Source: Bacteroidales bacterium
GTDB lineage: Bacteria; Bacteroidota; Bacteroidia; Bacteroidales; UBA932
Direction of reading: 5' to 3'
Assembly (NCBI GenBank): GCA_017616655.1
Contig: JAFZXU010000050.1
Location: 1 to 49,302, forward strand
DNA: 49,302 bases
The position numbers and the translations under genes are program-made. Every line of letters begins with the position of its first letter. Position 1 is the stretch's first letter. Below are positions 32,952 through 41,957 of the stretch, piece after piece. The notes beneath the pieces are model-generated. The model did not search any database. It was given only the letters and a program-made list of their open reading frames with translations, and was not told the DNA's origin.

Positions 32952-33987
32952 CAGGGACGGAACCCTGCTGAAGGAACCTTCCGACGAACAAATAGATTCG
33001 CTGGAAAAGACGGAATTCGTGCCGGGTGCCATCTCCGGAATGAAAGCCCTTGCGGCCCTGGATTATGAGCTGGTGATGGCCTCCAACCAGGACGGGCTCG
33101 GGACTTCCGCCTTCCCCGAAGAGGCGTTCCTGCCTCCGCAGAACCTGCTTCTGCGCACCCTGGAAGGGGAGGGCGTGGTCTTCGACGACATCCTGATAGA
33201 CCCCTCTTTCCCGGAGGAGGATTCCCCCAACCGTAAGCCCCGTACAGGGATGTTCGGCAAATACCTTGACGGCAGCTATGATATGGCTTCGAGCTGGGTG
33301 ATAGGCGACCGTGAGACCGACCGCCTGCTGGCGCAGAATCTCGGCGCCAAGGCGCTCCTGGTGGGAGAAAAGAGCTGGGATGAGATAGTCGCGATAATCA
33401 GCCGGGGCTCCCGCAGCGCCCTTGTGGAGCGCCGCACGGCCGAGACGGACATCCGCATCAAGGTGGACCTCGACTGCGGCGGTCCATCATTCTCGGATAC
33501 GGGGCTCAGGTTCTTCGACCACATGCTCGACCAGATTGCGCGCCACGGCGGCATCTCCCTTGAAATCTCCTGCAAGGGCGACCTGGAGGTGGACGAGCAC
33601 CACACCATCGAAGATGTCGGAATCGCCCTCGGAACGGCGCTGCGCCAGGCTCTCGGTGACAAACGCGGAATAGGCCGCTACGGCTTCGCCCTCCCCATGG
33701 ACGAAAGCCGCGCACTGGTGCTGCTCGATTTCGGAGGCAGGAGCTCCCTGGTGTGGGATGCCGTTTTCACGAGGGAATATGTCGGCGACACCCCTACCGA
33801 GATGCTGCGCCACTTCTTCAAATCCCTCTCCGATGCGATGGGAGCCAACATCTACGTGCAGGCCCGGGGTGAGAACAACCACCACCTGGCCGAGAGCATA
33901 TTCAAGGCCTTCGCCCGTTCTCTGCGTCAGGCGGTGAGGCGCGAACCCTTCAATTACGAATTACCCTCCAGCAAAGGCCTCCTATGA
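32929..33987 (+). CDS. hisB: bifunctional histidinol-phosphatase / imidazoleglycerol-phosphate dehydratase
   Basis: 352 aa from the ATG at 32929 (MKKAIFVDRDGTLL); a TTG nine bases upstream is less likely. Residues 1-165 are a HAD phosphatase (D8 and D10 in VDRDGT, SNQDGLGT, RKPRTGMF, IGDRETD). The rest is the dehydratase with FFDHMLDQIARHGG, DEHHTIEDVG and NNHHLAESIFKAF. In enterobacterial HisB the phosphatase half binds zinc through a CxH...CxC cluster before the RKP motif; here that segment reads FPEEDSPNRKP and has no Cys, so the zinc site is missing. The pathway is otherwise complete, so the phosphatase is presumably active. Confidence 0.95.
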   Translation: MKKAIFVDRDGTLLKEPSDEQIDSLEKTEFVPGAISGMKALAALDYELVMASNQDGLGTSAFPEEAFLPPQNLLLRTLEGEGVVFDDILIDPSFPEEDSPNRKPRTGMFGKYLDGSYDMASSWVIGDRETDRLLAQNLGAKALLVGEKSWDEIVAIISRGSRSALVERRTAETDIRIKVDLDCGGPSFSDTGLRFFDHMLDQIARHGGISLEISCKGDLEVDEHHTIEDVGIALGTALRQALGDKRGIGRYGFALPMDESRALVLLDFGGRSSLVWDAVFTREYVGDTPTEMLRHFFKSLSDAMGANIYVQARGENNHHLAESIFKAFARSLRQAVRREPFNYELPSSKGLL

Positions 33988-34571
33988 TAACGATAATCGA
34001 TTACGGCTCCGGCAATATCTGCTCGGTGGAGAACGCCCTCTCGCGCCTGGGTGCGGAGTATGAGTTGACTGCAGACCCCGCAAGGATACTTCAGGCCGAC
34101 AAGGTGATTCTGCCCGGAGTGGGCAATGCCGCCGCCGCTATGGAAAACCTGCGCGAAAAGGGGCTCTGCGAGGTTGTCAGGAGCATCCGCCGCCCGGTTC
34201 TGGGCATCTGCGTAGGGATGCAGCTGATGTGCCGCTCTTCGGAGGAGGGGCCGGTCAGCTGCCTCGGAATCTTCGACACCGAAGTGAAGCGCTTCGTCGA
34301 GACGCCCGACGCCAAGGTGCCCCATATGGGGTGGAACTCCCTCGGGAATACCGAAGGTAAACTCTTCAAAGGGCTTCCGAAAGAGAGCTTCGTCTATTTC
34401 GTCCACTCCTATTATGCCGGGCTCTGCCCCGACACGATAGCCGTCTGCAGCCACGGCGGGGTGATGTTCAGCGCCGCACTGCGATATGAGAATTTCTACG
34501 GCACACAGTTCCACCCGGAGAAGAGCGGTACCGCCGGTGAGCTGATACTCAGTAACTTCCTTGCCTTATGA
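33984..34571 (+). CDS. hisH: imidazole glycerol phosphate synthase, glutaminase subunit
   Basis: 195 aa. Class-I amidotransferase: nucleophile Cys in LGICVGMQLM, and the His/Glu pair in QFHPEKSG. It releases ammonia from glutamine and passes it to HisF. ATGA overlap with hisB before and with hisA after. Its triad is a useful in-window comparison for the GATase-like lipoproteins, which share the HPE motif. Confidence 0.96.
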   Translation: MITIIDYGSGNICSVENALSRLGAEYELTADPARILQADKVILPGVGNAAAAMENLREKGLCEVVRSIRRPVLGICVGMQLMCRSSEEGPVSCLGIFDTEVKRFVETPDAKVPHMGWNSLGNTEGKLFKGLPKESFVYFVHSYYAGLCPDTIAVCSHGGVMFSAALRYENFYGTQFHPEKSGTAGELILSNFLAL

Positions 34572-35293
34572 TAAAGATTATTCCCGCCATTGACCTGATT
34601 GGAGGGCGCTGCGTGCGCCTCTCGCAGGGGGATTACAGCCAGAAAAAGGTTTATTCCGGCGACCCTGCCGAAATAGCCCGCCGATATGCCGGCTGCGGGG
34701 TGAAGCGCATCCACCTGGTGGACCTGGACGGGGCGAAGGCCGGCAGTCCGGTCAACCTGCGCACCCTGGAAAAGATAGCCTCAGCAGTCTCCTGCGAATT
34801 GGAATGGGGCGGCGGAATCTCCACTTCCGAGGCTCTGGAGGCCGTTTTTGATGCCGGTGCTACGCACTCCATAGCGGGCAGCATTGCTGCCCTTCAGCCC
34901 GACCTCTTCGGAGAGTGGCTTTCAAAATATGGCCCCCGGATGATTCTGGGAGCCGATGTGCGCGACGGACGGGTGGCGGTGCGCGGCTGGCAGGAGACAG
35001 CCCCCCTGGGCGTAGAGGATCTCGTGGAGCGCTTCCTTCCCTTCGGCCTGAATGAGTGCATCGTGACCGACATCTCCCGCGACGGTATGCTTCAGGGGGC
35101 CGCTTCGGAGCTCTACGTGCGCCTGCAGGAATCCTTCCCGAATCTCTCCTTCACCGTGAGCGGCGGCATTTCCTCGATGGAGGATATCCGCCTGCTGGAC
35201 TCTCTTGGCCTTCGCAGCGTCATCGTAGGCAAGGCAATCTATGAAAACCGAATAACCCTCGAGGAGATAAGTCAATGGTCGCAAAACGCATAA
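34568..35293 (+). CDS. hisA: phosphoribosylformimino-5-aminoimidazole carboxamide ribotide isomerase
   Basis: 241 aa TIM barrel. IIPAIDLIGGRCVRLSQGDY holds the catalytic Asp; the second is in ECIVTDISRDGML. Phosphate-binding ends SGGISSMEDI and IVGKAIYE are present. It isomerises ProFAR to PRFAR. Overlaps hisH by 4 bp and hisF by 19 bp. Confidence 0.96.
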   Translation: MIKIIPAIDLIGGRCVRLSQGDYSQKKVYSGDPAEIARRYAGCGVKRIHLVDLDGAKAGSPVNLRTLEKIASAVSCELEWGGGISTSEALEAVFDAGATHSIAGSIAALQPDLFGEWLSKYGPRMILGADVRDGRVAVRGWQETAPLGVEDLVERFLPFGLNECIVTDISRDGMLQGAASELYVRLQESFPNLSFTVSGGISSMEDIRLLDSLGLRSVIVGKAIYENRITLEEISQWSQNA

Positions 35294-36030
35294 TCCCCTG
35301 CCTCGACGTCAAGGACGGACAGGTGGTCAAGGGCATCAATTTCGAAGGGCTGCGCGAAGTGGGCGACGCCGTCGGAATGGGGGTCCAGTATGCCGCCGAC
35401 GGGGCTGACGAACTGGTCTATCTCGACATAAGCGCCACCCGCGAAGGGCGCAACACATTTACGCAGCTGGTCAGGAGGATTGCAGCAGGCATAAATATCC
35501 CCTTTACGGTGGGCGGCGGAATCGCCGCCGTCGAGGATGCAGCCCGCCTGCTCGAGGCCGGAGCCGACAAGATCTCCGTAAACAGCGCAGCGATCGCGGA
35601 CCCCTCGCTGATAAGCCGAATCGCGGAAAAATATGGCAGCCAGTTCGTCGTGGTGGCCATTGACGCCAAGTGCATCGACGGCCAGTGGCGCTGCACCACC
35701 CACGGCGGCTCGCGTCTCACCGGCCTCGAACTCTTCTCCTGGGCCCTGGAGGCGCAGGAGCGCGGAGCCGGGGAGATACTCTTTACCTCGATGGACCACG
35801 ACGGCACCTGCGCCGGCTATGCCGACGAGGTCTATGCCCGCCTCTCCGATATGCTCTCCATCCCGATTATAGCCTCCGGCGGGGCGGGATGCGTCGAAGA
35901 TATCCGCCGTGTACTCACCGAAGGACGCGCCGACGCCGCCCTGGCGGCCAGCATATTCCACTACGGCCAGATACCGATTCCCGGACTCAAAAGGGCTCTC
36001 AAAGCCGCAAATGTCAATGTAAGATTATGA
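35275..36030 (+). CDS. hisF: imidazole glycerol phosphate synthase, cyclase subunit
   Basis: 251 aa TIM barrel, normal length. RIIPCLDVKDGQVVKGINFE carries the first catalytic Asp, and LFTSMDHDGT the second; VGGGIAAVED and ASGGAGCVEDI bind phosphate. It uses ammonia from HisH to make imidazole glycerol phosphate and AICAR. Confidence 0.96.
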   Translation: MVAKRIIPCLDVKDGQVVKGINFEGLREVGDAVGMGVQYAADGADELVYLDISATREGRNTFTQLVRRIAAGINIPFTVGGGIAAVEDAARLLEAGADKISVNSAAIADPSLISRIAEKYGSQFVVVAIDAKCIDGQWRCTTHGGSRLTGLELFSWALEAQERGAGEILFTSMDHDGTCAGYADEVYARLSDMLSIPIIASGGAGCVEDIRRVLTEGRADAALAASIFHYGQIPIPGLKRALKAANVNVRL

Positions 36031-36626
36031 AATTCAGTGATTTCGATTTGAAAAAGACGGGGGACGGCCTTCTCCCCGCAATAGTGCAGGACGCCCGCAC
36101 CCTCAAGGTGCTGATGCTGGGCTATATGAACGAAGAGGCCTTCGAGAAGACTCTCTCCGGCGGCCTTGTGACCTTCTTCTCGCGCAGCCGAAACCGTCTC
36201 TGGACCAAGGGCGAGACAAGCGGCAACTACCTCCGCGTGGTGGAGATGCTGCCCGACTGCGACGGCGATACTCTGCTGGTGAAGGCCATTCCCGACGGTC
36301 CCGTATGCCACCGCGGTACGACAGCCTGCTTCGATACTCCTGAAGACGAGGGCTTCATAAGGTCGCTTTCCGCGCTGGTGAAGGAGCGCCGCGAAAAGAT
36401 GCCGGATGGCTCCTATACCACAAGCCTCTTCATAAAGGGGCCGAAAGTCATAGGCAAAAAGGTTTGCGAGGAGGCTGCCGAGGCGGTCATCGAGGCGGTG
36501 GACGGTAACCGCGAGCGGTTCATCTACGAGGCCTCCGACCTGGTTTACCACCTGCTTGTGCTGATGGAGCAGCAGGGTGTTTCCATTTCGGATCTTGAGC
36601 GGGAACTTGCCCTACGCCACAGATGA
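36027..36626 (+). CDS. hisI: bifunctional phosphoribosyl-AMP cyclohydrolase / phosphoribosyl-ATP diphosphatase
   Basis: 199 aa from the ATG at 36027, in an ATGA overlap with hisF; the frame is open much further upstream but that is inside hisF. HisI half (about 1-100): AIVQDARTLKVLMLGYMNEE, the GETSGN motif, and the metal-binding Cys/Asp in LPDCDGDTLL and VCHRGTTACF. HisE half (about 110-199): KVCEEAAEAVIEAV and DLVYHLLVLM. It performs steps two and three of the pathway. Often called hisIE. Confidence 0.95.
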   Translation: MKFSDFDLKKTGDGLLPAIVQDARTLKVLMLGYMNEEAFEKTLSGGLVTFFSRSRNRLWTKGETSGNYLRVVEMLPDCDGDTLLVKAIPDGPVCHRGTTACFDTPEDEGFIRSLSALVKERREKMPDGSYTTSLFIKGPKVIGKKVCEEAAEAVIEAVDGNRERFIYEASDLVYHLLVLMEQQGVSISDLERELALRHR

Positions 36627-37960
36627 TTATGGACGGTGCGGCAAGAGGCATAAACCGCGGAGTCCTGAAACTTGCGGTACCCAGCATCCTGGCCAATATC
36701 ACGGTGCCCCTCGTGGGCATCGTGGACCTCGCCATCGCCGGTCACATAGGCGACGCCGCCTCCATAGGCGGCCTTGCCGTCGCCTCCATGCTCTTCGACC
36801 TGCTCTACTGGAACATGGGCTTCCTGCGGGTAGGAACTGGGGGCATCACGGCGCAGGCATTCGGCCGCAGGGACAACCGCAGCATTGTCGATACCCTTAC
36901 CCAGGGGCTTGCCACAGCATGGGGCGCGGCCTTCGTTTTCCTGGCCATACAGTGGCTCTTCGTCGAGGTCGCATTCAAGTTGATTGTCTGCTCCCCCGAG
37001 GTTGAGGCCGTGGCAAGACAGTACTTCTTCATCCGCATCTGGGCGGCCCCGGCCACGCTCTCCCTCTTCGCCTTCAAAGGGTGGTTCATCGGGATGCAGA
37101 ACACGGTATTCTCGATGATTGTCGACCTCTGGGTGAACATCGTCAATATGGCGGTCTCCTGGCTGCTGGCCTTCCACACCCCGCTGGGAATGGCCGGAAT
37201 CGCATACGGCACCCTCATAGCCCAGTGGACCGGATTCCTGCTGGCGGTGGCTCTCGCGCTGGTCAGGTACCGCTCCCTGCTGCCGGAGATCTCCCTCTCG
37301 CGCAGCGTCAAGTGGAAGTATATCCGCCACTTCTTCAAGATAAACACCGACCTCTTCGTGCGCTCCCTCGCCTTTATGGTCATATATGTGGGATTCACCT
37401 CGCTTGCGGCCACATACGGCGACGTGGACCTTGCGGTGAGTTCGGTGATGATGAAGCTCTTCATGCTATTCTCCTATTTCATAGACGGCTTCGCCTATGC
37501 CGGAGAGGCGCTTACGGGGCGCTTCATAGGGGAGGACGACCGCCCTTCGGTACGCGTCACTGTGCGGGTCCTCTTTATGTGGGGGCTGATTATCAGCGCC
37601 CTCTTCACCCTGGCCTACATAATCTTCCCGATGCCGATAATCCGCCTTCTTACAGACGATTCACAGGTGCTGGAGGGGTGCGGACCCTTCCTTTTCTGGC
37701 TCGCCCTGATGCCGGTGGCAAGCTGCATCGCCTTTCTCTGGGACGGCGTATATATCGGCGCCACCGCCTCCGCTCAGATGCGCAACTGCATGCTCCTTTC
37801 GGCCGCCCTCTTCGTGCTGACCTATCTGCTGCTCCGCCGCCCGCTGGGCGTGCAGTCGCTCTACGCGGCCTATTTCGCCCACCTCCTGTGCCGTTCGGCG
37901 TATCTTTCTGCAGGTTACCGTAAAAATATTATCCTGAAAGGATGCAATTTTCAGGAATAG
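36623..37960 (+). CDS. MATE-family efflux transporter
   Basis: 445 aa with about twelve membrane segments. The MATE pattern is visible: LKLAVPSILANITVPLVGIV, DLAIAGHIGDAASIGGLAVA and GTGGITAQAFGRRDNRS. Best fit is the DinF-like branch, which uses a sodium or proton gradient to export organic cations or other compounds. The start overlaps the hisI stop (ATGA), so it is translationally coupled to the his operon and shares its attenuator. There is no obvious link between its unknown substrate and histidine. Confidence 0.92.
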   Translation: MIMDGAARGINRGVLKLAVPSILANITVPLVGIVDLAIAGHIGDAASIGGLAVASMLFDLLYWNMGFLRVGTGGITAQAFGRRDNRSIVDTLTQGLATAWGAAFVFLAIQWLFVEVAFKLIVCSPEVEAVARQYFFIRIWAAPATLSLFAFKGWFIGMQNTVFSMIVDLWVNIVNMAVSWLLAFHTPLGMAGIAYGTLIAQWTGFLLAVALALVRYRSLLPEISLSRSVKWKYIRHFFKINTDLFVRSLAFMVIYVGFTSLAATYGDVDLAVSSVMMKLFMLFSYFIDGFAYAGEALTGRFIGEDDRPSVRVTVRVLFMWGLIISALFTLAYIIFPMPIIRLLTDDSQVLEGCGPFLFWLALMPVASCIAFLWDGVYIGATASAQMRNCMLLSAALFVLTYLLLRRPLGVQSLYAAYFAHLLCRSAYLSAGYRKNIILKGCNFQE

Positions 37961-37996
37961 TCGCATTTGTTAAGATGGAGCTTCTGTAATTATTCA

Positions 37997-38004
37997 TATC
38001 TTTG
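37997..38004 (+). promoter_or_regulatory. -7 box of the TonB-dependent receptor operon
   Basis: TATCTTTG, 21 nt before the ATG at 38026. The nearest TTTG upstream is 27 nt away, too far, so the -33 part is degenerate. Confidence 0.5.
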
Positions 38005-38025
38005 CACATCCATGCTCACCTTATT

Positions 38026-40701
38026 ATGAGATTCCGTTTTGTTGCCACGTTGCTTATTCTGTTCCTTGTCCTCGGCTCTTCCCGGGCGCAGGGCAGGCAG
38101 GATTATGGCGTATCCAACGTGTCGGCCGACTCCCTGGTGAGTTTCCTGAGGAACAGATGCGGGGTACCTGTCTATGCGCCCAGGGACACCTCTGACAAGG
38201 GGCTGTTTTCGATTCCTTCCAGGGAGCCTCTCGAAGGGGCTCGTCTCAAGGCGTTTGTCGAGGAGGCTTTCAGCAAGATAAAGGCCGGCGGTTATTCGGT
38301 TTCAGAGTATGACGGAAGGTACTTCGTGATGCCCGGTCTCGGCCTCAATACCGGCCTTCCGGCAGGTTATTTCCTGGCAGAAGAGGTGGCTGACGACGGC
38401 TCGATGCTGAAGTATGCGGGCCAGCAGAACGTGGAGACCACCTTCCAGAACAAGATTTACGAGATAGGAGACAGGAATTCCGGCCGCAAGGGCAGGGTTC
38501 TCGTCTCGGGTTATGTCCGCGATGCGGTATCAGGCGAACCCCTGGCTGGAGTTTCGGTCTATGACGACAAGGGCGCCTATGCCATCACCGACAGCTACGG
38601 GGCATACAAGATAATGTTGCCGGTCGGCTCAAATACGGTCAATTTCAGCGGTTATTCGCTCGATGACATGAAGTTCTCCCTCCAGGTTTTCGGTGAAGGA
38701 GGCTTCGACGTGACAATGAAGGAGAAGGTCTTCGCCCTCACTGGCGCAGTGGTCACATCCGAGAGCCAGAACCGCCACAAGGTGTCGCAGATGGGCATCG
38801 AGAGGGTCCGCATCAACGCCATAAAGAATGTCCCCGTGGCATTCGGTGAGGCGGACGTGCTCAAGGTGGTGATGACCCTTCCGGGTGTCAAGACGGTGGG
38901 CGAGGCCTCCAACGGATTCAACGTCCGCGGTGGTTCCGCCGACCAGAACCTGATCCTTTTCAACGGCGCCACTGTTTACAATCCCAGCCACATGTTCGGA
39001 ATCCTCTCTTCGTTCAACTCCGACGTGATAAACGACGTGGAGCTCTACAAGAGTTCGATTCCCGTGGAATATGGCGGCCATATCTCTTCGGTACTCGAAG
39101 TGCGCAGCCGCGACGGAAACAGCAAGAAGGTATCCGGCACCCTGGGACTCGGCCTCCTTACCTCCCGTGCCCATATAGAAGGCCCCCTTGGAAGCAAGAC
39201 CACCTTCAATGCAGGCGTGAGGACCACCTATTCCGACTACCTGCTCCGCTTCATCCCCAAGGAATCGGGCTATTCCGACGGCGCCGCAACCTTCCAGGAT
39301 GCCAATATCGGCATCAGCCACAGGTTCAACGCCTCGAATTCCCTTCACGTCTACGGCTATCTCTCCGGCGACCGCTTCCGCTTCTCGGGAGATACTGCAT
39401 ACCAGTATACCAATGCTGCCGCCTCCCTCAAGTGGCGCAGCAATTTCAGCGACAAGCACTCGGTGAACTTTACCGCGGGCTGGAGCAAATTCGCCTATGC
39501 GGTATCGGATTTCTTCAATCCGGCAACCGCATACTCCCTCTCGAGCGGGGTCGGCCAGTATTTCTTCCGGAGCACCTTCTCCTCGGTTCTCGGGGCGGGC
39601 AATACCCTCACCTACGGTTTGGGATCGAGCTATTACGACCTTGACAGGGGAACGGTTTCTCCCCTCAGCCCGGAGTCGATAGTGGAGCAGCGCGCCCTTA
39701 CCCACGACAAGGGGGTGGAGAGCGCCCTGTATCTGAACGATACCTGGAATATAACCCCTGCAATAGCCCTGGATGCCGGAATAAGGCTCTCCCACTACTA
39801 TTCTCTCAACGACGGCAGCAACTTCCTCGACCCGGAGTACAGGGTGTCGGGAAAGGTTTCCATTACGCCGAATTTCTCCTGGAAAGCCGGTTTCAACACG
39901 ATGCACCAGTATATCCACAAGATATCCAACAGCATCAACATATCGCCTACCGATACCTGGAAGATGAGCGATTCCAGGCTGAAACCCCAGTCGGGCTGGC
40001 AGGCGGCAACCGGCCTCTATGCCACCCTCGCAGGCAATACGGTGGAGTTCTCGGTGGAGGGATACTACAAGTACGTGGACAACTTCGTGGATTACAAGAG
40101 CGGGGCGATCCTGGAGATGAACGAAAACCTCTCCGACGAGCTGGTGCCTACGGAGTGCCGCGCCTACGGTGTAGAGGTGATGCTCCGCAAGAATGTAGGA
40201 AAGCTCAACGGCTGGGTCTCCTATACCTATTCCAGCTCGATGCAGAAGGAGATGCTCGACAGGGGCTTCGAGACCATCAATGCCGGCGACTGGTATCCCA
40301 CCTCGTATGACAAGCCCCACGACGTGAAACTTGTGGGAAACTACAAGTTCACCCACCGCTTCAGCCTCTCCGCAAATCTGGACTACTCCACCGGACGCCC
40401 GGTCACCATCCCCGTGGGGGTCTATCAGCTGGCAGGTGTCCCGAGGCTGCTCTATTCCAACCGCAACGGCTACCGCATTCCGGATTATTTCCGCCTCGAC
40501 ATGGCCATGATAATCGAAGGCGGCCACTATTTGAAGCAGGTCGCCCACCTCTCGTGGACTTTCGGAGTATATAACGTAACGGGAAGGCACAATCCTTATT
40601 CCGTATTCTATACTCCCGGAGGCCCTATGGGAATCCAGGGCAAGATGCTGAGCGTGCTGGGAACGCAGATACCCTATGTCAATTTTAACCTGAAGTTCTG
40701 A
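38026..40701 (+). CDS. TonB-dependent outer-membrane receptor with carboxypeptidase-like domain
   Basis: 891 aa from the ATG at 38026 (MRFRFVATLLILFLVLGSSR, signal peptide); the TTG at 38002 lies in the promoter. Order of domains: an STN-like secretin/TonB N-terminal region (about 25-110), a CarboxypepD_reg-like beta sandwich (about 158-240, VSGYVRDAVSGEPLAGVSVY), the plug (about 260-370, FNVRGGSADQNLILFNGATV) and a beta-barrel that ends FNLKF. Such receptors import a ligand across the outer membrane with energy from TonB-ExbBD. The DUF4249 lipoprotein follows in a TGATG overlap. There is no SusD partner and no degradative enzyme, so the ligand is unlikely to be a standard glycan. Confidence 0.9.
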   Translation: MRFRFVATLLILFLVLGSSRAQGRQDYGVSNVSADSLVSFLRNRCGVPVYAPRDTSDKGLFSIPSREPLEGARLKAFVEEAFSKIKAGGYSVSEYDGRYFVMPGLGLNTGLPAGYFLAEEVADDGSMLKYAGQQNVETTFQNKIYEIGDRNSGRKGRVLVSGYVRDAVSGEPLAGVSVYDDKGAYAITDSYGAYKIMLPVGSNTVNFSGYSLDDMKFSLQVFGEGGFDVTMKEKVFALTGAVVTSESQNRHKVSQMGIERVRINAIKNVPVAFGEADVLKVVMTLPGVKTVGEASNGFNVRGGSADQNLILFNGATVYNPSHMFGILSSFNSDVINDVELYKSSIPVEYGGHISSVLEVRSRDGNSKKVSGTLGLGLLTSRAHIEGPLGSKTTFNAGVRTTYSDYLLRFIPKESGYSDGAATFQDANIGISHRFNASNSLHVYGYLSGDRFRFSGDTAYQYTNAAASLKWRSNFSDKHSVNFTAGWSKFAYAVSDFFNPATAYSLSSGVGQYFFRSTFSSVLGAGNTLTYGLGSSYYDLDRGTVSPLSPESIVEQRALTHDKGVESALYLNDTWNITPAIALDAGIRLSHYYSLNDGSNFLDPEYRVSGKVSITPNFSWKAGFNTMHQYIHKISNSINISPTDTWKMSDSRLKPQSGWQAATGLYATLAGNTVEFSVEGYYKYVDNFVDYKSGAILEMNENLSDELVPTECRAYGVEVMLRKNVGKLNGWVSYTYSSSMQKEMLDRGFETINAGDWYPTSYDKPHDVKLVGNYKFTHRFSLSANLDYSTGRPVTIPVGVYQLAGVPRLLYSNRNGYRIPDYFRLDMAMIIEGGHYLKQVAHLSWTFGVYNVTGRHNPYSVFYTPGGPMGIQGKMLSVLGTQIPYVNFNLKF

Positions 40702-41957
40702 TGCGCGGATTCAAACATATGCTCACGGTTGCGGCGGCGGTAATCCTTACCTCCGTCTCCTGCATTTATGATTTCAATCCGCTGCAGTCGCTCGACAGCT
40801 CTTTCTGGGTGGATGTTTATGTATTCGAAGGGGATATCCTGGCCGGCGATATTACTGAAATCTCAATCAGAAGCGCCTCGCCCATATATGATAATATGTC
40901 CGGGCACTCAGGCTTGATGCTCGGAGGCACTTCGTACGATTACGCCCCCTACACTGTATACTTTGATGTTTCCGTCGAGTGCAGCGACGGTACTGTCATC
41001 CCTGCGGTGTTTAATGGCAGCCGTTACAGGATCGACACCCGCAATATCGATCTTGACAAAGAGTACCGGCTTGTGGCAAAACGCTCAGGGAGCGAATACG
41101 GGGTTGCCCTCGAGCCCAGGGAGTATGTCTCCGCCTGGCTCCCGGTAATGAAGGCATCGGCCATAGATTCCGTTTCCTTCGAGATACTCGACGAAGAGCG
41201 TCTGGCCGTGGAGGTCAGTGCCGGCGGCGCCGAGCCGCTGGGCGGAAAATACTTCCGCTGGACGGGAAAGGAGACGTGGGAGTACACGGCTCCGCTCTAT
41301 GCTTCTGCATATTACGACTGGAATACGAACACCATCAAGTACTATAAGTGGGACGAGAACAACAACTTCTACTGCTGGAAGTCGGCCGTCGCTCCCTTCG
41401 TGAAGGTGGGCAAGGTTGAGGATTATGACGGAGGCCGAATCATAGGCAGGAAGCTTTTCGAATATGACAATATGAATTCCAAGCTTCAGTATGTCTATTC
41501 GGTGGAAATTCTGCAGGAGACCATTTCCGAAGAGGCCTACCGGTTCTGGACCGCCTTGGAGAAGAATACCTTCGACGTCGGCGGCCTCTTCTCCCCGCAG
41601 CCTTCCGAAATCAGGGGAAATATCGTCAATCCGGCAGACTCTTCGGAGCTGGTTATCGGCTATATAAGCGCATCGCAGGTGAGCCGGGCGAAGGTTTATA
41701 TCGATCAGAGACTGACTCGTTTCTACAAAGGAAAGACGTTACTTCCCGACCCTGAGGTTCTTTGGCCCGACAACTGGCTCTATTGGTATTGGAACGGATA
41801 TTGCCCGTTCGCCATCCATGAGGAGCCGAACGCCTCCTTTGTCGATGACAGGATATGGGACTGGTATCCGCGCCGTTGCCTCGACTGCACGCTGCAGGGC
41901 GGTACGACCCAAAAGCCGGAGGGATGGGATTATTCGTATCAGGAGTCATTATTATGA
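40701..41957 (+). CDS. DUF4249 lipoprotein
   Basis: 418 aa. Signal with lipobox VSC (MRGFKHMLTVAAAVILTSVS then Cys21). The layout, an N-terminal beta domain with VYVFEGDILAGDITEISI followed by Tyr- and Trp-rich segments and LVIGYISASQVSRAKVYID, agrees with DUF4249, a family that is encoded next to receptors of the type upstream and may act as its surface lid. Start and stop overlap both neighbours. No known ligand. Confidence 0.8.
   Translation: MRGFKHMLTVAAAVILTSVSCIYDFNPLQSLDSSFWVDVYVFEGDILAGDITEISIRSASPIYDNMSGHSGLMLGGTSYDYAPYTVYFDVSVECSDGTVIPAVFNGSRYRIDTRNIDLDKEYRLVAKRSGSEYGVALEPREYVSAWLPVMKASAIDSVSFEILDEERLAVEVSAGGAEPLGGKYFRWTGKETWEYTAPLYASAYYDWNTNTIKYYKWDENNNFYCWKSAVAPFVKVGKVEDYDGGRIIGRKLFEYDNMNSKLQYVYSVEILQETISEEAYRFWTALEKNTFDVGGLFSPQPSEIRGNIVNPADSSELVIGYISASQVSRAKVYIDQRLTRFYKGKTLLPDPEVLWPDNWLYWYWNGYCPFAIHEEPNASFVDDRIWDWYPRRCLDCTLQGGTTQKPEGWDYSYQESLL

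Noticed and set aside
37932-37956. Terminator at the end of the MATE gene
   Set aside because: An 8-bp TCCTGAAA/TTTCAGGA palindrome is present but lies inside the last codons and has no T run.
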